Shown here one piece after another: positions 6,898 through 14,369 of a DNA stretch of 27,184 nucleotides; the stretch's first letter is position 1, and the number at the start of each line of letters is the position of its first letter. The notes beneath the pieces were generated by a model that saw only the letters and a program-made list of their open reading frames with translations, made no database searches and had not been told where the DNA came from. The stretch is from NCBI GenBank assembly GCA_020626545.1, contig JAHKZS010000122.1:1-27184 (forward strand), read 5' to 3'. A program made the position numbers and the translations under genes. Source of the stretch: a bacterium (GTDB lineage Bacteria; Bacillota; Clostridia; Oscillospirales; Acutalibacteraceae).

Positions 6898-7621
6898 TTT
6901 AATAACGCTTTTCCCCGAAATGTGCGAAACCGTTCTCGGCGAAAGTATTATCGGACGGGCTCAAAAAAGCGGAGCTATTGAGATAAACTGCGTACAGCTT
7001 AGAGATTTTGCCCTCGATAAGCACAAGCGCGTCGACGATACTACCTACGGCGGTGGTATGGGAATGCTTATGAAGTGCGAGCCTATCGCGCTTTGCTACG
7101 AGGATATTTGTGAAAAGCGCGGTTGTAAACCTCATTTTGTATATATGTCGCCGCAGGGCAATCCCTTAACACAGAATAAGCTCAAAGAGCTGTCCGAGTA
7201 CGAAAATATCTGCGTTTTAGCGGGACATTACGAGGGTGTAGACCAGCGTATTATCGACGAGTTTATCGACGAGGAAATCTCTATCGGCGATTATGTCCTG
7301 ACGGGCGGAGAACTTCCCGCCTTAGTGTTTATCGACGCTCTATCGAGGCTCGCTCCGGGAGTTCTCTCGAACGACGAGTGTTTTACCGAGGAGAGCCACT
7401 TTAATGGATTATTGGAGTATCCCCAGTACACTAAGCCTATGGAGTGGCGCGGTTTAGAAGTACCGCCTGTGCTCTATAGCGGAGATCACGCCAAGGTCGA
7501 CCGCTGGAGATATGAACAAAGCCTTATCAATACCGCTAAAAAACGTCCCGATATGCTCGAGAAAAAAGAGCTTTCTGACGAAGATAAAGGCATTTTAGAC
7601 AAATATCTCAATAAAAAATAG
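6887..7621 (+). CDS. trmD: tRNA (guanine-N1)-methyltransferase TrmD
   Basis: TrmD methylates G37 next to the anticodon using S-adenosylmethionine and prevents +1 frameshifting. The 244-residue product starts MKIDLITLFPEM and carries the trefoil-knot signatures YMSPQGNPLTQNKL, LAGHYEGVDQRIIDE and SIGDYVLTGGELPAL. I took the ATG at 6887, the conserved start, over an in-frame TTG at 6881; AAAGGG lies about 10 bases upstream. It overlaps rimM by 11 bases. rplS, which often follows trmD in Firmicutes, is absent here: the next gene is ptsH with its own promoter. Confidence 0.97.
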   Translation: MKIDLITLFPEMCETVLGESIIGRAQKSGAIEINCVQLRDFALDKHKRVDDTTYGGGMGMLMKCEPIALCYEDICEKRGCKPHFVYMSPQGNPLTQNKLKELSEYENICVLAGHYEGVDQRIIDEFIDEEISIGDYVLTGGELPALVFIDALSRLAPGVLSNDECFTEESHFNGLLEYPQYTKPMEWRGLEVPPVLYSGDHAKVDRWRYEQSLINTAKKRPDMLEKKELSDEDKGILDKYLNKK

Positions 7622-7723
7622 AGATTAAATTCACAGTAAAGAATAAAATTGGTTAAGTTGCACAAACGGCAAAAGAACTTTTAGGCTATAATTATTATTA
7701 AATCCAAAATTGATTTTTGAGTG

Positions 7724-7751
7724 TTGACGTGGGCTGAAAAAATGATATAAT
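7724..7751 (+). promoter_or_regulatory. Promoter of ptsH
   Basis: TTGACG at 7724-7729, a 16-base spacer and TATAAT at 7746-7751. The predicted start near 7758 gives a 60-base leader ending in AGAGAGGG before the ptsH ATG. No terminator is evident between trmD and this promoter. Confidence 0.75.
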
Positions 7752-7817
7752 ATGTAATATGGAAATGCCCGAGTGGTATTATTATATGAAATTTTGGAAT
7801 TTAGAGAGGGTTAAATT

Positions 7818-8084
7818 ATGTACGTTAAGGATGTTTTAGTTGAAAATAAGGCAGGCTTGCACGCCCGTCCCGCTACTTTTTTTATTCAGAAAGCTAATGA
7901 ATATAAGTCTACAGTTTGGGTAGAAAAAGAAGAGAGAAGAGTTAACGCTAAGAGTCTCCTCGGCGTACTTTCGCTCGGAATTATCGGCGGAACAGAAATT
8001 AAGATTATCGCTGACGGCGTAGATGAGCAGGAGGCTGTTGACGGCTTAGTTGCTCTCGTTGAGTCAGGTTTCGCTGGTCAGTAA
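7818..8084 (+). CDS. ptsH: Phosphocarrier protein HPr
   Basis: HPr carries phosphate from enzyme I to sugar-specific EII proteins and, when phosphorylated on serine, is the corepressor of CcpA in Firmicutes. The 88-residue product has the catalytic His15 in KAGLHARPAT and the regulatory Ser46 in NAKSLLGVLSLG, exactly at the classical positions. The presence of His15 argues against the His-less paralogue Crh. It is a lone gene with its own promoter and terminator, not joined to ptsI. A FINQ-like insertion or other oddity is not seen. Confidence 0.94.
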   Translation: MYVKDVLVENKAGLHARPATFFIQKANEYKSTVWVEKEERRVNAKSLLGVLSLGIIGGTEIKIIADGVDEQEAVDGLVALVESGFAGQ

Positions 8085-8101
8085 TAAGCTAAAAAGTTAA
8101 C

Positions 8102-8129
8102 GGGCGGTAATACCGCCCTTTTTCTTTTT
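8102..8129 (+). terminator. Rho-independent terminator after ptsH
   Basis: Six-bp stem GGGCGG / CCGCCC with loop TAATA, then a T-rich tail (TTTTTCTTTTT). It ends 27 bases before the uvrC start. Confidence 0.9.
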
Positions 8130-8156
8130 CATAAACAATCTGAAAGATATTTAACT

Positions 8157-9983
8157 ATGGATATAAAAGAACTTCGTAAAAAAGCTATGGCGCTGCCGCT
8201 TTCGCCGGGCGTATATATTATGAAGAATAAAAGCGGGAAAATTATATATATAGGAAAAGCTAAAGCGCTTAAAAACCGCGTGTCCCAGTATTTCGGCTCC
8301 CAAAACAACCATCCCGAGAAGGTTCGCCGTATGGTCGAAAACGTCAACGATTTCGAGTATATTATCTGCGACAGCGAATTTGAGGCGCTTATTCTCGAGT
8401 GTAGTCTTATAAAACAGCATACGCCCAAGTATAATATCCTGCTAAAAGACGATAAGGGCTACTCGTATATCCGTGTGAGCGGAGATAAATGGCGTAAAAT
8501 CACCTATGAACTACAGAAAAAAGACGACGGAGCGGTGTATATCGGGCCGTATAAGAACAGCTACTACGTAAAGCAGTCGGTCGAGGAAGCCAATAAAATA
8601 TTCAAGCTCCCGACCTGTAACAGAAAGTTCCCCGACGATTTCGGAAAAGCCCGTCCGTGTCTTAATTATCATATTAAGCAGTGCTTGGCGCCGTGCCGCG
8701 GTAAGCTAAGCTTTAAAGAGTATGACGAGAATGTCGAGCAGGCTCTCGAGTTCTTAAAGGGCGGAAGTACCGAATCTCTGAAAAACTTAACCGCCCAGAT
8801 GGAGCGCGCTTCCGAGAACCTCGAATTCGAAAAAGCCGCTGAGATAAGGGACAAAATCACGGCGGTAAAGAAGATGTCCGATAAACAGAAGGTCGTTTCC
8901 GTAAACGTACCCGACCAGGACGTAATCGCCTATTTTACCGACAGCGAGCGCGGATGCTTCCAGATTTTCCGCTTCGAAGGCGGACGGCTGTGCGACCACG
9001 AGAATTTCGTCGTAAATTCCCCGATAGACGACGACAGCGAGCTGTCCCAGTTTATCGTAAATTACTATTCTCTCAACAGGGATATTCCCCGAAATATAAC
9101 CCTCGACCGAGAGCTTGAGGATAAGGAAGCCGTCGAAAAATGGCTCTCCGATAAACGCGGAAAACGCGCTTATCTAACCGCTCCGCAAAGGGGCGAGCAG
9201 GCTCAGCTAGTAGGTATGTGCCGTAAAAACGCCGCCGAAGTGCTGGCTCAGATTAAGGGTAGAACCTCGCGCGAGTATTCGGCTTTAGAGGAACTGAAAA
9301 ATCTTCTCGGACTCGGAAAAATCCCCGAGTATATCGAGAGCTACGATATTTCTAACCTCGCGGGAACCGAGAATGTCGCGGGAATGATAGTTTACGAAAA
9401 CGGAAAACCGCTCAAAAAAGCGTATAAAAAATTTAAAATAAAAGGCTTCGAGGGTCAGGACGACTACGCCTCTATGGCTGAGGTTTTGGACAGGCGCTTT
9501 ACCGAGTACGAGGAAAATAAGGACAGCGGAGAGGGCTTCGGAAGGCTCCCCGACTTAATCCTGCTAGACGGCGGTAAAGGCCAGGTCTCCGCGGTAGAGC
9601 CGATTTTGAAAAAGCACAACGTCGATGTACCGCTGTTCGGAATGGTAAAGGATTCGAGCCACCGTACCCGGGCGATTACGGGCTCGGGCGGAGAGATTAC
9701 GATAAACTCCTACCGCTCGGTATTTACATTCGTGAGTAAAATGCAGGACGAGGTACACCGCTTCTCCGTAGGCTACCACCACCAGCGCCGTAAAAATTCG
9801 ACGTTCAGAAGCTCGCTCACCGATATAGACGGTATCGGCGAGGTAAGGGCAAAGTCACTGCTAAAAAACTTCCGCACTATAGCGAATATCCGCAACGCCG
9901 ATTTGGAAGAACTGGAGAATTGTAAGGGGATGACTCACGACAGCGCCCTTGCCGTATATAACTATTTCCACTCCGATTTGTAA
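8157..9983 (+). CDS. uvrC: Excinuclease ABC subunit C
   Basis: UvrC makes the 3' and 5' incisions of nucleotide excision repair together with UvrB. The 608-residue product has all four parts: the GIY-YIG nuclease (GVYIM at 18-22, YIGKAKALKNRVSQYF at 31-46), a Cys-containing region (PTCNRKFP, CLNYHIKQCLAPC), the UvrB-binding UVR motif (about 205-240, LEFEKAAEIRDKI), the RNase H-like nuclease (ESYDISNLAGTENVAGMIVY and LILLDGGKGQVSAV), and a C-terminal helix-hairpin-helix (about 558-605). The ribosome binding site before the ATG is weak (GAAAGAT) and no promoter was found in the short gap after the ptsH terminator, so readthrough from ptsH may contribute to expression. Confidence 0.97.
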   Translation: MDIKELRKKAMALPLSPGVYIMKNKSGKIIYIGKAKALKNRVSQYFGSQNNHPEKVRRMVENVNDFEYIICDSEFEALILECSLIKQHTPKYNILLKDDKGYSYIRVSGDKWRKITYELQKKDDGAVYIGPYKNSYYVKQSVEEANKIFKLPTCNRKFPDDFGKARPCLNYHIKQCLAPCRGKLSFKEYDENVEQALEFLKGGSTESLKNLTAQMERASENLEFEKAAEIRDKITAVKKMSDKQKVVSVNVPDQDVIAYFTDSERGCFQIFRFEGGRLCDHENFVVNSPIDDDSELSQFIVNYYSLNRDIPRNITLDRELEDKEAVEKWLSDKRGKRAYLTAPQRGEQAQLVGMCRKNAAEVLAQIKGRTSREYSALEELKNLLGLGKIPEYIESYDISNLAGTENVAGMIVYENGKPLKKAYKKFKIKGFEGQDDYASMAEVLDRRFTEYEENKDSGEGFGRLPDLILLDGGKGQVSAVEPILKKHNVDVPLFGMVKDSSHRTRAITGSGGEITINSYRSVFTFVSKMQDEVHRFSVGYHHQRRKNSTFRSSLTDIDGIGEVRAKSLLKNFRTIANIRNADLEELENCKGMTHDSALAVYNYFHSDL

Positions 9984-10006
9984 TTTTCGGTAATATATGT
10001 TACAAT
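9978..10006 (+). promoter_or_regulatory. Possible promoter of the rsmD-coaD operon
   Basis: TTGTAA at 9978-9983 (overlapping the uvrC stop), 17-base spacer, TACAAT at 10001-10006. Both are partial matches; readthrough from uvrC is the alternative. Confidence 0.4.
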
Positions 10007-10049
10007 TCTCGGGTGAAGTTAATTTTACAATAACGCCGGGAGGAAAACT

Positions 10050-10595
10050 ATGCGTGTTATTACGGGCGAAGCCCGCGGAAGAAAACTTATTACCCTCGAG
10101 GGCGAAGATGTGCGCCCGACTACCGATAAGGTAAAGGAAGCTGTTTTCTCCGCTATTCAATTTGATATTCAGGGAAGAAAATTCCTCGACTTGTTCGCGG
10201 GAAGCGGACAGCTCGGAATCGAAGCCCTGAGCCGAGGAGCCGAGTCGGCGGTATTCGTAGACAGCTCTCGTAAAGCCGTCGATATTATCCGCAAAAATTT
10301 AGCGAATACAGGCTTTTACGACCGAGCCGAAGTGCTCCATACCGACGGACTTTCCTACCTCTCGATGACTGGCGAGCAGTTCGATATCGTGTATCTCGAC
10401 CCTCCGTACAGTACGGGGGTTTTACAGGAAGTTTTACCCAAGGTAATCGAAAAAGTGAAAAAAACCGGTATAATTATCGTGGAAAATCCCGAAAAAGAGG
10501 AAATTTTCGAAAAATATGGCGAATTTATGCTTGACAGACAGAAACACTATGGTAAAATAAAAATAACTATGTACAGGCACAAGGACTTTGTCTGA
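10050..10595 (+). CDS. rsmD: 16S rRNA (guanine966-N2)-methyltransferase RsmD
   Basis: RsmD methylates G966 of 16S rRNA with S-adenosylmethionine. The 181-residue product begins MRVITGEARGRKL, has the SAM-binding motif FLDLFAGSGQLGIEALSRGA (about 45-64), and the N6/N2-methylase catalytic tetrad DPPY (117-120). A strong GGGAGGAAAA ribosome binding site precedes the ATG. It lies 27 bases upstream of coaD, the common Firmicute pairing. Confidence 0.95.
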   Translation: MRVITGEARGRKLITLEGEDVRPTTDKVKEAVFSAIQFDIQGRKFLDLFAGSGQLGIEALSRGAESAVFVDSSRKAVDIIRKNLANTGFYDRAEVLHTDGLSYLSMTGEQFDIVYLDPPYSTGVLQEVLPKVIEKVKKTGIIIVENPEKEEIFEKYGEFMLDRQKHYGKIKITMYRHKDFV

Positions 10596-10622
10596 CGCCT
10601 GAAACTGAATAGGAAGCTGTGT

Positions 10623-11105
10623 ATGGAAACTAAAGTTATTTGTCCCGGCAGCTTTGATCCTGTTACGTTAGGCCATATTGATATTATCACCCGAGCCTCT
10701 AAGATGTTTGACCATGTTATAGTCGGTGTTCTGAAAAACGCGGCTAAAACTCCGAGCTTTACTACCGAGGAGCGAATTGAACTTCTAAAAGAAGCTACTA
10801 AGGATTTGGATAATATCGAGATTGTCGGTTTCGACGGACTGCTTGCCGATTACGCTAAGCAAAACGGCGTTACCTCTATCGTAAAAGGACTCAGAGCGGT
10901 TTCGGACTTTGAGTACGAATTCCAGCAGGCTCTCACTAACAAAAAGCTTAACCCCGAGCTCGAGACGGTATTCCTTACCTGTAAGGCTGATTTCTTATAT
11001 CTCAGCTCAAGTATGGTAAAACAGGTTGCCGCCCTCGGCGGAGATATAAGCTCCTTTGTTCCCGAGTGTCTGCACGACAAAATTTTAGAAAGACTAAAAA
11101 AATAA
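10623..11105 (+). CDS. coaD: Phosphopantetheine adenylyltransferase
   Basis: CoaD joins 4'-phosphopantetheine and ATP to form dephospho-CoA, the penultimate step of CoA synthesis. The 160-residue product has the nucleotidyltransferase motif PGSFDPVTLGHIDII (T15, H18 of the T/HxGH signature) and the C-terminal SSSMVKQVAALGGDISSFVP segment that corresponds to the ISSTxVR motif. AGGAAGC lies upstream of the ATG. It is in one operon with rsmD and the coiled-coil gene that follows. Confidence 0.97.
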   Translation: METKVICPGSFDPVTLGHIDIITRASKMFDHVIVGVLKNAAKTPSFTTEERIELLKEATKDLDNIEIVGFDGLLADYAKQNGVTSIVKGLRAVSDFEYEFQQALTNKKLNPELETVFLTCKADFLYLSSSMVKQVAALGGDISSFVPECLHDKILERLKK

Positions 11106-11128
11106 TTTTTAGATATGGAGAGAGAAAA

Positions 11129-11584
11129 ATGAGAGTAGACGATTTAATTCTTGAATTACAGGATATGGTAAACAACGCTAAGGCTATGCCTCTTTCTAAG
11201 GACAGAAAAGTTCTTGTTTCAGGCGAGAGAATTTTTGATATTCTCGACGAAATCGACGAGGCGCTTCCTAACGAAATCCGCCAGGCTAAGAATATTGTAG
11301 CTGACCGCGAGCAGATTATCGCCGAAGCTAAGTCTAACGGCGAGGAAATTATCCGTCAGGCTGAGGAACGCCGTAAGGTTATGGTAAGCGAGCACGAAAT
11401 CACACGCGCCGCCGAAGCCCGCGCGAGAGAGATTGAGAACGACGCTAAGAAAAAGGCTAACGATATTACCAAGGCGGCTAATAACTATGTTGACGATATT
11501 ATGAAACGCGCCGACGAAGCTGTTACAAACTGCGTTCAGGATATCCGCAAAACCCGCCAGAGCATTAAACAGAGCAGAAAGTAA
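11129..11584 (+). CDS. Coiled-coil protein of unknown function downstream of coaD
   Basis: A 151-residue, highly charged, mostly helical protein without membrane segment or signal peptide. It resembles proteins annotated in Clostridia as 'ATPase' or ATP synthase subunit B/H-like, or DivIVA-like, on the basis of the coiled coil only. The start MRVDDLILELQDMV is followed by a short N-terminal region (about 1-50) with PLSKDRKVLVSGERIFDILDE. A long Ala/Glu/Arg-rich coiled coil follows (about 55-140), then a basic tail. I chose the ATG at 11129 because GGAGAGAG sits 8 bases upstream; the frame extends back into coaD but without a better site. Conserved location after coaD in relatives suggests a real gene; its function is not known to me. 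Confidence 0.8.
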   Translation: MRVDDLILELQDMVNNAKAMPLSKDRKVLVSGERIFDILDEIDEALPNEIRQAKNIVADREQIIAEAKSNGEEIIRQAEERRKVMVSEHEITRAAEARAREIENDAKKKANDITKAANNYVDDIMKRADEAVTNCVQDIRKTRQSIKQSRK

Positions 11585-11663
11585 TTCCCGATATTTCTAA
11601 TACTATAGTATTAAAAGGAGCTATTCCGTAAACGGTTAGCCCAAAAATGTGTTTTATAAAAAT

Positions 11664-11701
11664 AACGACCGCGTTAGGATAATGCGGTCGTTGCTTTTTT
11701 G
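11664..11701 (+). terminator. Strong bidirectional terminator ending the rsmD-coaD operon
   Basis: Nine-bp stem AACGACCGC (11664-11672) / GCGGTCGTT (11684-11692) with an 11-base loop, followed by a T-run at 11695-11700. On the other strand the stem is followed by ATTTTTAT, so it can stop the convergent minus-strand transcript as well. The Fic remnant ends exactly in this T-run. Confidence 0.88.
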
Positions 11702-11822
11702 CGAAAGTAATTCTTCCTTCAACTGCTCTAAGTTTAGAAGCGTCTCGGATATCCGGTTTATTAATAAAGCAGGTTGTGCCTTTATAACAATTATCGGTTA
11801 ACGGTTCTACGCTATATGACAT
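11699..11822 (-). pseudogene. Truncated N-terminus of a Fic-family toxin
   Basis: From the ATG at 11822 the minus strand reads about 41 residues (MSYSVEPLTDNCYKGTT, then FINKPDIRDASKLRAVEGRITFA) that match the N-terminal arm typical of bacterial Fic proteins: a Cys/Tyr/Gly-Thr segment, then NKxxIRD, then a helix with VE..IT.AK. Immediately after this the frame runs into the terminator at 11664-11701 and yields meaningless residues. The catalytic HxFxxGNGR motif and the whole Fic core are missing. The ATG overlaps the stop of the upstream antitoxin gene (TAATG), the usual toxin-antitoxin coupling. I infer a deletion that joined the toxin's 5' end to the coaD operon terminator. Confidence 0.68.
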
Positions 11823-11989
11823 TATGCGGTTACTCCTGCTTGTTTGAGAGCATATGATAAATATTCATCGAAAGTAATTTCTTTGTTTTGTAGTTTTTCG
11901 CACCATTTCTTATCCTGCTCAGTAATTTTAAAACCTTCCATCTCAACAGACGCCGCGGCGTTCTCAATTGCTTCTCTGTTACTGCACAT
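11822..11989 (-). CDS. VbhA-type Fic antitoxin
   Basis: A 55-residue protein, read on the minus strand from the ATG at 11989, with AAAGGAG as ribosome binding site about 9 bases upstream and a near-consensus promoter at 12049-12022. It starts MCSNREAIENAAASVEMEG and contains the Fic-inhibitory motif (S/T)xxxE(G/N) as S14-V-E-M-E18-G19. After that comes a conserved-looking C-terminal helix pair (EQDKKWCEKLQNKEITFDEY, LSYALKQAG). In the known VbhA-VbhT type pairs the glutamate blocks ATP positioning in the Fic active site and prevents AMP transfer. The reading frame is intact, while its partner is truncated, so this appears to be an orphan antitoxin that might neutralise Fic toxins encoded elsewhere. 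Similarity was judged from memory of the family, not by search. Confidence 0.75.
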   Translation of the reverse strand: MCSNREAIENAAASVEMEGFKITEQDKKWCEKLQNKEITFDEYLSYALKQAGVTA

Positions 11990-12021
11990 TATGGCTCGCT
12001 CCTTTCGATTACTTTGGTTTT

Positions 12022-12049
12022 ATTATACCCTAAATTCAGCCTTAGTCAA
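12022..12049 (-). promoter_or_regulatory. Promoter of the orphan antitoxin gene
   Basis: On the minus strand: TTGACT (12049-12044), 16-base spacer, TATAAT (12027-12022). The transcript would start about 25 bases before the antitoxin ribosome binding site. Confidence 0.75.
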
Positions 12050-12090
12050 GGAAAATCCGTTTTTGAATATTTTTCTTGTTCAGCGGAAAG

Positions 12091-13599
12091 CTACATCACA
12101 ATTACCATCGTCACGAAAAGTAAAATGATAAGCGCCATAAATATCAGGTGCTTTAGCTTTTCCTCGAAAAGAAGTCCGATAAATTCCCTCACGAAAGCGT
12201 TGGGGAAGAAGTACAGCTTAGTCTTAGCCGAAAGCCCCTTTACCTTCATTTTGAGTGAGTCCGCTAAGGTGTAGCCTCTGAAAACGTGGTAGTTCGTAGT
12301 CGAGAAGGCTATATTGACCTTAGATAAATCTCCGCAGTCCTCCTCGATTTTATTTTTCGAGAACTTCATATTTTCAAAGGTGCTTACCGACTTGTCCTCG
12401 GGGATAATCTGTTTCTCGGGAATACCCTGAGAAATGAGGTAACGCCTCATACTTTCCGCCTCGGAGATAACCTCGTTACCGCCCTGACCGCCCGAGGGTA
12501 CGAATTTAGCGTGTTTTCCTGTTTTTTCGAACTGTTCGCGTTCGAACTCAAGCGCTCTGTCGATACGTCCTCTTAAAATAGGCGTGGGGGTTCCGTCCTT
12601 TCTGATGGCACAGCCGAGTATTATTATGTAATCCTGTTCGGGCTTCACCTTGTATCTCGCCGCCATAAACGAGCATACTATCGTCGAGAATAACAGACAT
12701 TCCAAATATACGAAAGCGTATTCCAGGGCGACGTTTACAGCGGCAATAATATTGATGTTTATATTTGATTCTATGGTTTCTATAGGCGCTATCGACACGA
12801 TACCTGAAATGCCTATAAATCCGAATATAATGAACATCCCGAGAGCTATACCGAGTAAATTAACAGGTCTGAAGCCCTCGTGTATTATAAGCGAAATGTT
12901 GCTTATGCTTAACGCAATCGCGAAAATAAACGCCACGGGGAACATTATTATCGCGAATCTCATTCCGCCCGAAGCCACCAAATTTAAAATATCGCTCATA
13001 GTCGTATACCAGTACGACGTCGCGCCGAAAATAGCGTCATTTTGATTTTCAAGGAAAAATGAAATTAAAAGCGTCGCGATGTTTCCCGTAAGGTAAACTA
13101 TTATACCGCCGCGGGCTATGAGCGGGTAAGAAAAATCTCCGTTTCGTATTCTCTCAAAAAATCCTACGGATAAAGTGATAACTAAAATCGCGATAAATAT
13201 TATAAGCGTAGGGAAGAACGCCTTAAAGCTGTTCGAGCGGGCGGTAAACGGATTATCGCCTATGCGTATTATTCCCAGAGAATCAACGCTGTATTTCTCC
13301 TCGCTTTCAATCTTGCCCTTGTATTCGATTTTAACATTTGTTTCTCCTGAGCCTACGGCTTCGAATTCAATAAAAGCGGGCGAGAACTCCGCAAGTTTTT
13401 GTTTTGATATATTTTTTACCTTAACAACGCTTTCGTCGTCTATTGTTGTTTTAATACCGCTCGGATTAGGGCTGAGCTCGCCCCCGAAAAACATCAGGCT
13501 GTAGGTGCGGCCGAGCTGCACCATTCCGACTGACGAAACGACCGCGAGTATGACGCACGAAACGATAAAGAAAATATATCTTTTTTTTAGTCTTTTCAC
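12091..13599 (-). CDS. Multi-pass membrane protein with C-terminal YdcF/DUF218 domain
   Basis: A 502-residue protein starting at a GTG (13599) with AGGAG 9 bases upstream. In order: an N-terminal membrane anchor (about 8-30), an extracytoplasmic segment of about 90 residues with beta-like sequence (AEFSPAFIEFEAVGSGETNVKI), five or so membrane segments (about 128-330), then a DUF218/YdcF domain (about 345-480). The domain has YIIILGCAIRKDG, PILRGRIDRALEF, PSGGQGGNEVISEAESM, SVSTFENMKFSK and FSTTNYHVFRG, then a final membrane segment. The family includes ElyC and SanA, implicated in envelope integrity and undecaprenyl-phosphate metabolism, but biochemical activity is unproven. Relatives in Firmicutes also have long membrane N-termini; the ordered extracytoplasmic module is unusual. 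It is monocistronic and diverges from mraZ. Confidence 0.85.
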   Translation of the reverse strand: MKRLKKRYIFFIVSCVILAVVSSVGMVQLGRTYSLMFFGGELSPNPSGIKTTIDDESVVKVKNISKQKLAEFSPAFIEFEAVGSGETNVKIEYKGKIESEEKYSVDSLGIIRIGDNPFTARSNSFKAFFPTLIIFIAILVITLSVGFFERIRNGDFSYPLIARGGIIVYLTGNIATLLISFFLENQNDAIFGATSYWYTTMSDILNLVASGGMRFAIIMFPVAFIFAIALSISNISLIIHEGFRPVNLLGIALGMFIIFGFIGISGIVSIAPIETIESNININIIAAVNVALEYAFVYLECLLFSTIVCSFMAARYKVKPEQDYIIILGCAIRKDGTPTPILRGRIDRALEFEREQFEKTGKHAKFVPSGGQGGNEVISEAESMRRYLISQGIPEKQIIPEDKSVSTFENMKFSKNKIEEDCGDLSKVNIAFSTTNYHVFRGYTLADSLKMKVKGLSAKTKLYFFPNAFVREFIGLLFEEKLKHLIFMALIILLFVTMVIVM

Positions 13600-13631
13600 A
13601 GGCTTTATCTCCTAAAGTGATTTATAAACCG

Positions 13632-13660
13632 ATTATAACACAGCGGATTGTCCCTTTCAA
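13632..13660 (-). promoter_or_regulatory. Promoter of the ydcF-like gene
   Basis: On the minus strand: TTGAAA (13660-13655), 17-base spacer, TATAAT (13637-13632). It lies 33 bases before the GTG start. Confidence 0.75.
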
Positions 13661-13731
13661 TAGAATAACTCCGAGTTAAAAAAATGAAACTAAATTATTA
13701 AAAATTGTAAATATCTTACACATACAGTCTG

Positions 13732-13768
13732 ACACAATGTCTTTTCTTAGGACATTGTGTTTGTTTTT
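13732..13768 (+). terminator. Orphan terminator-like hairpin in the ydcF-mraZ divergent gap
   Basis: A perfect 10-bp stem ACACAATGTC / GACATTGTGT with a 9-base loop, followed by TTGTTTTTG on the plus strand only. No gene on the plus strand precedes it, since ydcF points the other way and the mraZ promoter lies downstream at 13826. It could end an unannotated short RNA, insulate the mraZ promoter, or be a regulatory inverted repeat. The rest of this 344-base gap holds the two divergent promoters and the MraZ boxes. Confidence 0.5.
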
Positions 13769-13825
13769 GTCTAAAATGACGGAAAAACAGGGGTTATGTT
13801 TGGTAAAAATGCTGTAACTTTTTTC

Positions 13826-13854
13826 TTGCAATTTCGTTTTAGATAGGTTATAAT
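13826..13854 (+). promoter_or_regulatory. Main promoter of the division and cell wall cluster
   Basis: TTGCAA at 13826-13831, a 17-base spacer and TATAAT at 13849-13854. The start would be near 13861, so the MraZ boxes below cover positions from about +1 to +50. Confidence 0.7.
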
Positions 13855-13862
13855 GTTTACAC

Positions 13863-13909
13863 AGTGGCAATTAGTGTCACAAAGTGGCTATTGTTTATTC
13901 CTTTGTGGC
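13863..13909 (+). promoter_or_regulatory. MraZ operator (GTGGC repeats)
   Basis: Four direct repeats: AGTGGC at 13863, AGTGTC at 13873, AGTGGC at 13883 and TGTGGC at 13904. The first three are spaced exactly 10 bases, one helical turn; the fourth is displaced by 21. MraZ is known to bind short GTGG/TGGG direct repeats upstream of its own gene, with family-dependent spacing. The placement over the start site predicts autorepression of the whole cluster. Confidence 0.72.
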
Positions 13910-13943
13910 AATAAATTATTAAGATTGAATAGGAGGTGGCAGA

Positions 13944-14360
13944 ATGTTTACAGGCACAACTACTAATAATATCGACTCTAAGGGCAGAATCGTTCTGCCG
14001 GCTCGTTTTAGAGAGGAACTCGGAGATACCTTTATATTAACGCGAGGCTTTTTAGATTGCCTGCAGGTACTCTCTCTCCCCGAATTTGAAGGTTTAAGGA
14101 AAAAGATTAAGGAATTGCCCGCTCTGCAGGCAATGAAACTGCAATACAAGGTTATTGCGACCGCTGTCGAAGTCTCTCCGAATTCGCAGGGCAGAATTTC
14201 TATCCCTGCGAATCTGAGGAAAGCGGCGGCGTTGGATAAGACTGCCACTGTTGTCGGTATGGATAACCGTATTGAAATTTGGGACGAAGATAAGTTTAAC
14301 GAGATGATTTCGACTAACGACGAAACCATCGAAGCGGCTTTGCAGCTTCTTAGTTTATAA
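13944..14360 (+). CDS. mraZ: Transcriptional regulator MraZ
   Basis: First gene of the dcw cluster, an AbrB/SpoVT-fold DNA-binding protein that controls the cluster. The 138-residue product has the duplicated MraZ motif: DSKGRIVLPARFREEL (about 12-27) and NSQGRISIPANLRKAAAL (about 80-97). The ATG at 13944 follows a strong AGGAGGTGG. It is slightly short for the family but complete. It is 9 bases upstream of rsmH, whose ribosome binding site (AAGGAGAC) lies across the mraZ stop. The probable operator is at 13863-13909. Confidence 0.97.
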   Translation: MFTGTTTNNIDSKGRIVLPARFREELGDTFILTRGFLDCLQVLSLPEFEGLRKKIKELPALQAMKLQYKVIATAVEVSPNSQGRISIPANLRKAAALDKTATVVGMDNRIEIWDEDKFNEMISTNDETIEAALQLLSL

Positions 14361-14369
14361 GGAGACGGT

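Noticed and set aside
11565..11698. C-terminal part of the 85-codon frame after the Fic-like N-terminus
   Set aside because: The residues are the antisense reading of the operon terminator and show no Fic core motif.
11844..12274. Two overlapping plus-strand ORFs (94 and 86 codons)
   Set aside because: They are antisense to the antitoxin gene, its promoter and the ydcF-like gene, and lack ribosome binding sites and family features.
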